A DNA stretch of 64,000 nucleotides. Origin: Cervus elaphus (Eukaryota; Chordata; Mammalia; Artiodactyla; Cervidae). Of the stretch, positions 62,280-64,000 are shown piece after piece (the first letter of the stretch is position 1; each line of letters begins with the position of its first letter). The notes beneath the pieces are model-generated. The model saw only the letters and a program-made list of their open reading frames with translations. It was not told the DNA's origin and did no database searches. The stretch lies in assembly GCF_910594005.1 (NCBI RefSeq), contig NC_057832.1, forward strand, positions 100,823,152 to 100,887,151, in the 5' to 3' direction. The position numbers and the translations under genes were made by a program.

Positions 62280-64000
62280 TTGAAAAAACCCCGAGGAAGC
62301 ATTTTTCCCCCATTCATGTGGATGAAGGAGAGGAGGCCCATCAAGTCTGAGTGTCCCCCAATCATTAAGGAGAGGAAGTCATGTCATTACGTCAGAACTT
62401 TGGAGTCTCTGGTTCCGCCCAGCATATTTCCTAGTAAAAGCACATTTCCTTCCTAATGTGAGTTAATGGGCTTGCATGTACGAACTCATGCTGGGGACCA
62501 AATGCCAAATTATTTTCTTGCTCAATATTCTTCTGCCATCATGTCAAATATGAGAAATTTCCTCATTCCAAGCTCATTTCACTTCTAATCAGTTGAACAA
62601 AAACTCTCCCCATACACGCTTGACAAATGTTACTTTTTCTTATTTAGAATGCTCCTTAACAGCCGGAAGAATTTTTCTTCCAAATCTATTCTAAATCGAA
62701 GTAAATTTAAAGAAAAACTCCACCTTTGGAGGGAAACCAAGGGTGGGAAATTCTAGCTGTGTTTCTTGAGTTATAACTGACTATTAGGCAGGGGTCTATC
62801 TTGTGCATATTTGGTGAACATAAATACTAGTGCTTCCTGCAGAAGTTGCTGTAATTCACTGCTTCAGGTTAGATCCTGCCAGGTGGCTAAGCTTCCCCAC
62901 CGGTGGTTTCGGGTCTTCAGGAGGTGCCATCATTCTCTCTGGTCTCACCCAGCTCTTCAGATTGCTAGTAATTTTAAGTACAGAGCACTCAGTAGCAAGA
63001 GGATCATTGAGTTCATTTGTTTGGAATAATCCTCTCCCAGACTGTTGACGTGTTGATGTGCTGTGAGACACATCAATCAGTGTTATGAAGAACACATGGC
63101 CGTGTTGGCCGGCGACATGTGACTGTTTACATTTTAATTATATAAAAAATAAAATCAAGTGGCTGAGTTTCAACAGCAACATTTCAAGTGCTCTGCAGCA
63201 CCTATTGGATAGCGCAGGTGTGGAATATTTCCATCCCTGCAGGAAGTCCACCGGACGGGATGGCTTCTTAGTGCCCTGGAGAGCAAGACTTCCCAAACAG
63301 TTTCGGGGTCTGCCTTGTGGGCTGCCTCAGAGCTCTCTCAAAGTCCAGGCGGTCACTGACTCTACCCTTTGCATATCACTCTCTTCATGAGGGCCAGGGT
63401 GCCTCTTGTCTGCCTCTGCATTCCCCCACTTCCACAGGAAGCCTCTTCAAATTCAGAAATTCACAGGTGTATTAGAGAAGGAAAACTTCTGGGCAAATGA
63501 CTTTTTAGAGCAAGGCAACAAGAATGCTAGTCTCACAAGTGCAAGCTACGTAGTTCTGCTGGCTTTCTTTAGCTCTTCATCTGCTTGGTCACCCAGTTAT
63601 CTTTTGTCAGCTGGGTGTCACAAATAAGTGTTCCTGGTTACAGGTGAGCGTGGGGTCGTTCCTTCCCACCCCCACTCCCCGGGGTACCCTGCCCTCCAGG
63701 CACCTCATGCAGCCTGATGACATTCCGCAGACTTCCTTGTCTGATGTCTGTGTTTCTTCCCTAGCCAAACTCTCCGCATTTATCTAATTTATCTTATCCG
63801 ATTTCTCTCTGGATAAGCAGCTCGGTTTACGTACTTAACAGAGCAGAAAGAGAACTTGTCATTTCTGAAGAAAGAAGTGAGGCGGCAAATGTACAGGGTG
63901 GAACAAGATTAGGCAGGATCAAAAGGCAAAAGCAGGGTGCTCACAACAAAGACAGTTTAAAAATTATAACCTTCATTGTTCATCCTATTGGAATTTACTG
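62280..64000. other. Repeat-free block, candidate conserved non-coding
   Basis: 1.7 kb to the window edge with no identifiable interspersed repeat, unlike the rest of the window. 63030-63170 contains ttgatgtg...cacatcaa (63053-63060, 63069-63076), an atcaatca site, cgtgttggccggcg with preserved CpGs, and tttacattttaattatataa. These are features often seen in homeodomain-bound enhancers. Function is inferred only from the absence of repeats and motif density. Confidence 0.35.
63438..63643 (+). other. Exon-like segment, unproven
   Basis: 206 bp with a strong 3' splice-site sequence (pyrimidine-rich tgcattcccccacttccacag) and a strong 5' splice site (ttacag then gtgagc). The frame open across most of it stops at 63625-63627, 16 bases before the donor, and the residues match nothing I know. 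If real, it would suit a non-coding or UTR exon. It lies inside the repeat-free block. Confidence 0.22.

Noticed and set aside
1..64000. CRISPR arrays, operons, integrons, tRNA or rRNA genes
   Set aside because: None seen. The tRNA-like sequences are SINE heads without intact cloverleaf context, and the DNA is mammalian.

Overview
This is mammalian, and specifically ruminant (bovid-type), nuclear DNA. It has no bacterial or viral layout, no operons, and no convincing protein-coding gene. The diagnostic content is lineage-marking interspersed repeats: about 24 Bov-tA/Bov-A SINE copies (tRNA-Glu-like head plus BovB-derived body), 11 segments of the RTE-clade LINE BovB, several CHR-type tRNA-derived SINEs and bovine-type L1 3' ends. 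Beneath them lie older placental repeats (L1M, L2, MIR, MER5A/hAT, MaLR and other LTRs). Bov-tA plus BovB restricts the host to pecoran ruminants. I cannot separate cattle from sheep or goat by eye.

Layout. 1-6.5 kb: mostly unassigned sequence with MER5A, a hAT-type MITE split by a CHR SINE, L2, MIR and Bov-tA. 6.5-13 kb: stacked antisense L1 remnants with nested Bov-tA, CHR and a younger sense L1 3' end, then L2. 13.7-15.3 kb: a long antisense BovB with a broken reverse-transcriptase (RT) frame. 15.3-19.5 kb: repeat-poor, with L2, an L1 3'UTR, Bov-tA and a poly(A)-only insertion. 19.7-21 kb: a young-looking antisense L1 with a 13-bp target-site duplication (TSD). 22.5-25.5 kb: two BovB copies joined head to head. 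25.5-29 kb: mainly unassigned, with MER5A split by an LTR. 29-31.6 kb: a nested L1/BovB/Bov-tA cluster beside an exon-like segment. 32.4 kb: a perfect mariner-type hairpin, then a microsatellite and LTR. 33-38 kb: one old sense L1 interrupted by CHR, two Bov-tA copies and a bovine-type L1. 39-45.6 kb: BovB pieces, MIR, CHR, Bov-tA and a second poly(A)-only insertion. 46-53 kb: old antisense L1 with an LTR, a MaLR LTR and several Bov-tA copies. 53.6-54.7 kb: L2 reverse-transcriptase remnant. 54.8-61.3 kb: L1 5'UTR-like sequence and a long antisense L1 carrying nested BovB and dimeric Bov-tA. 61.6-64 kb: the most repeat-free stretch and the best place to look for host function.

Biologically, the parts act together only as parasites and hosts of retrotransposition: L1 and BovB supply the enzymology, Bov-tA and CHR are their non-autonomous passengers, and nested insertions with visible TSDs give a relative chronology. 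I found no new gene system. The most interesting signals are three insertions that consist only of a retrotransposon tail, the head-to-head BovB junction at a GATC palindrome, the mariner hairpin that resembles ruminant miR-2284/2285 precursors, and two exon-like segments with splice-site sequences but no coding proof. Family names rest on recognition of consensus motifs by eye, not on a RepeatMasker run. Boundaries without a stated TSD are good to roughly 10-30 bases.
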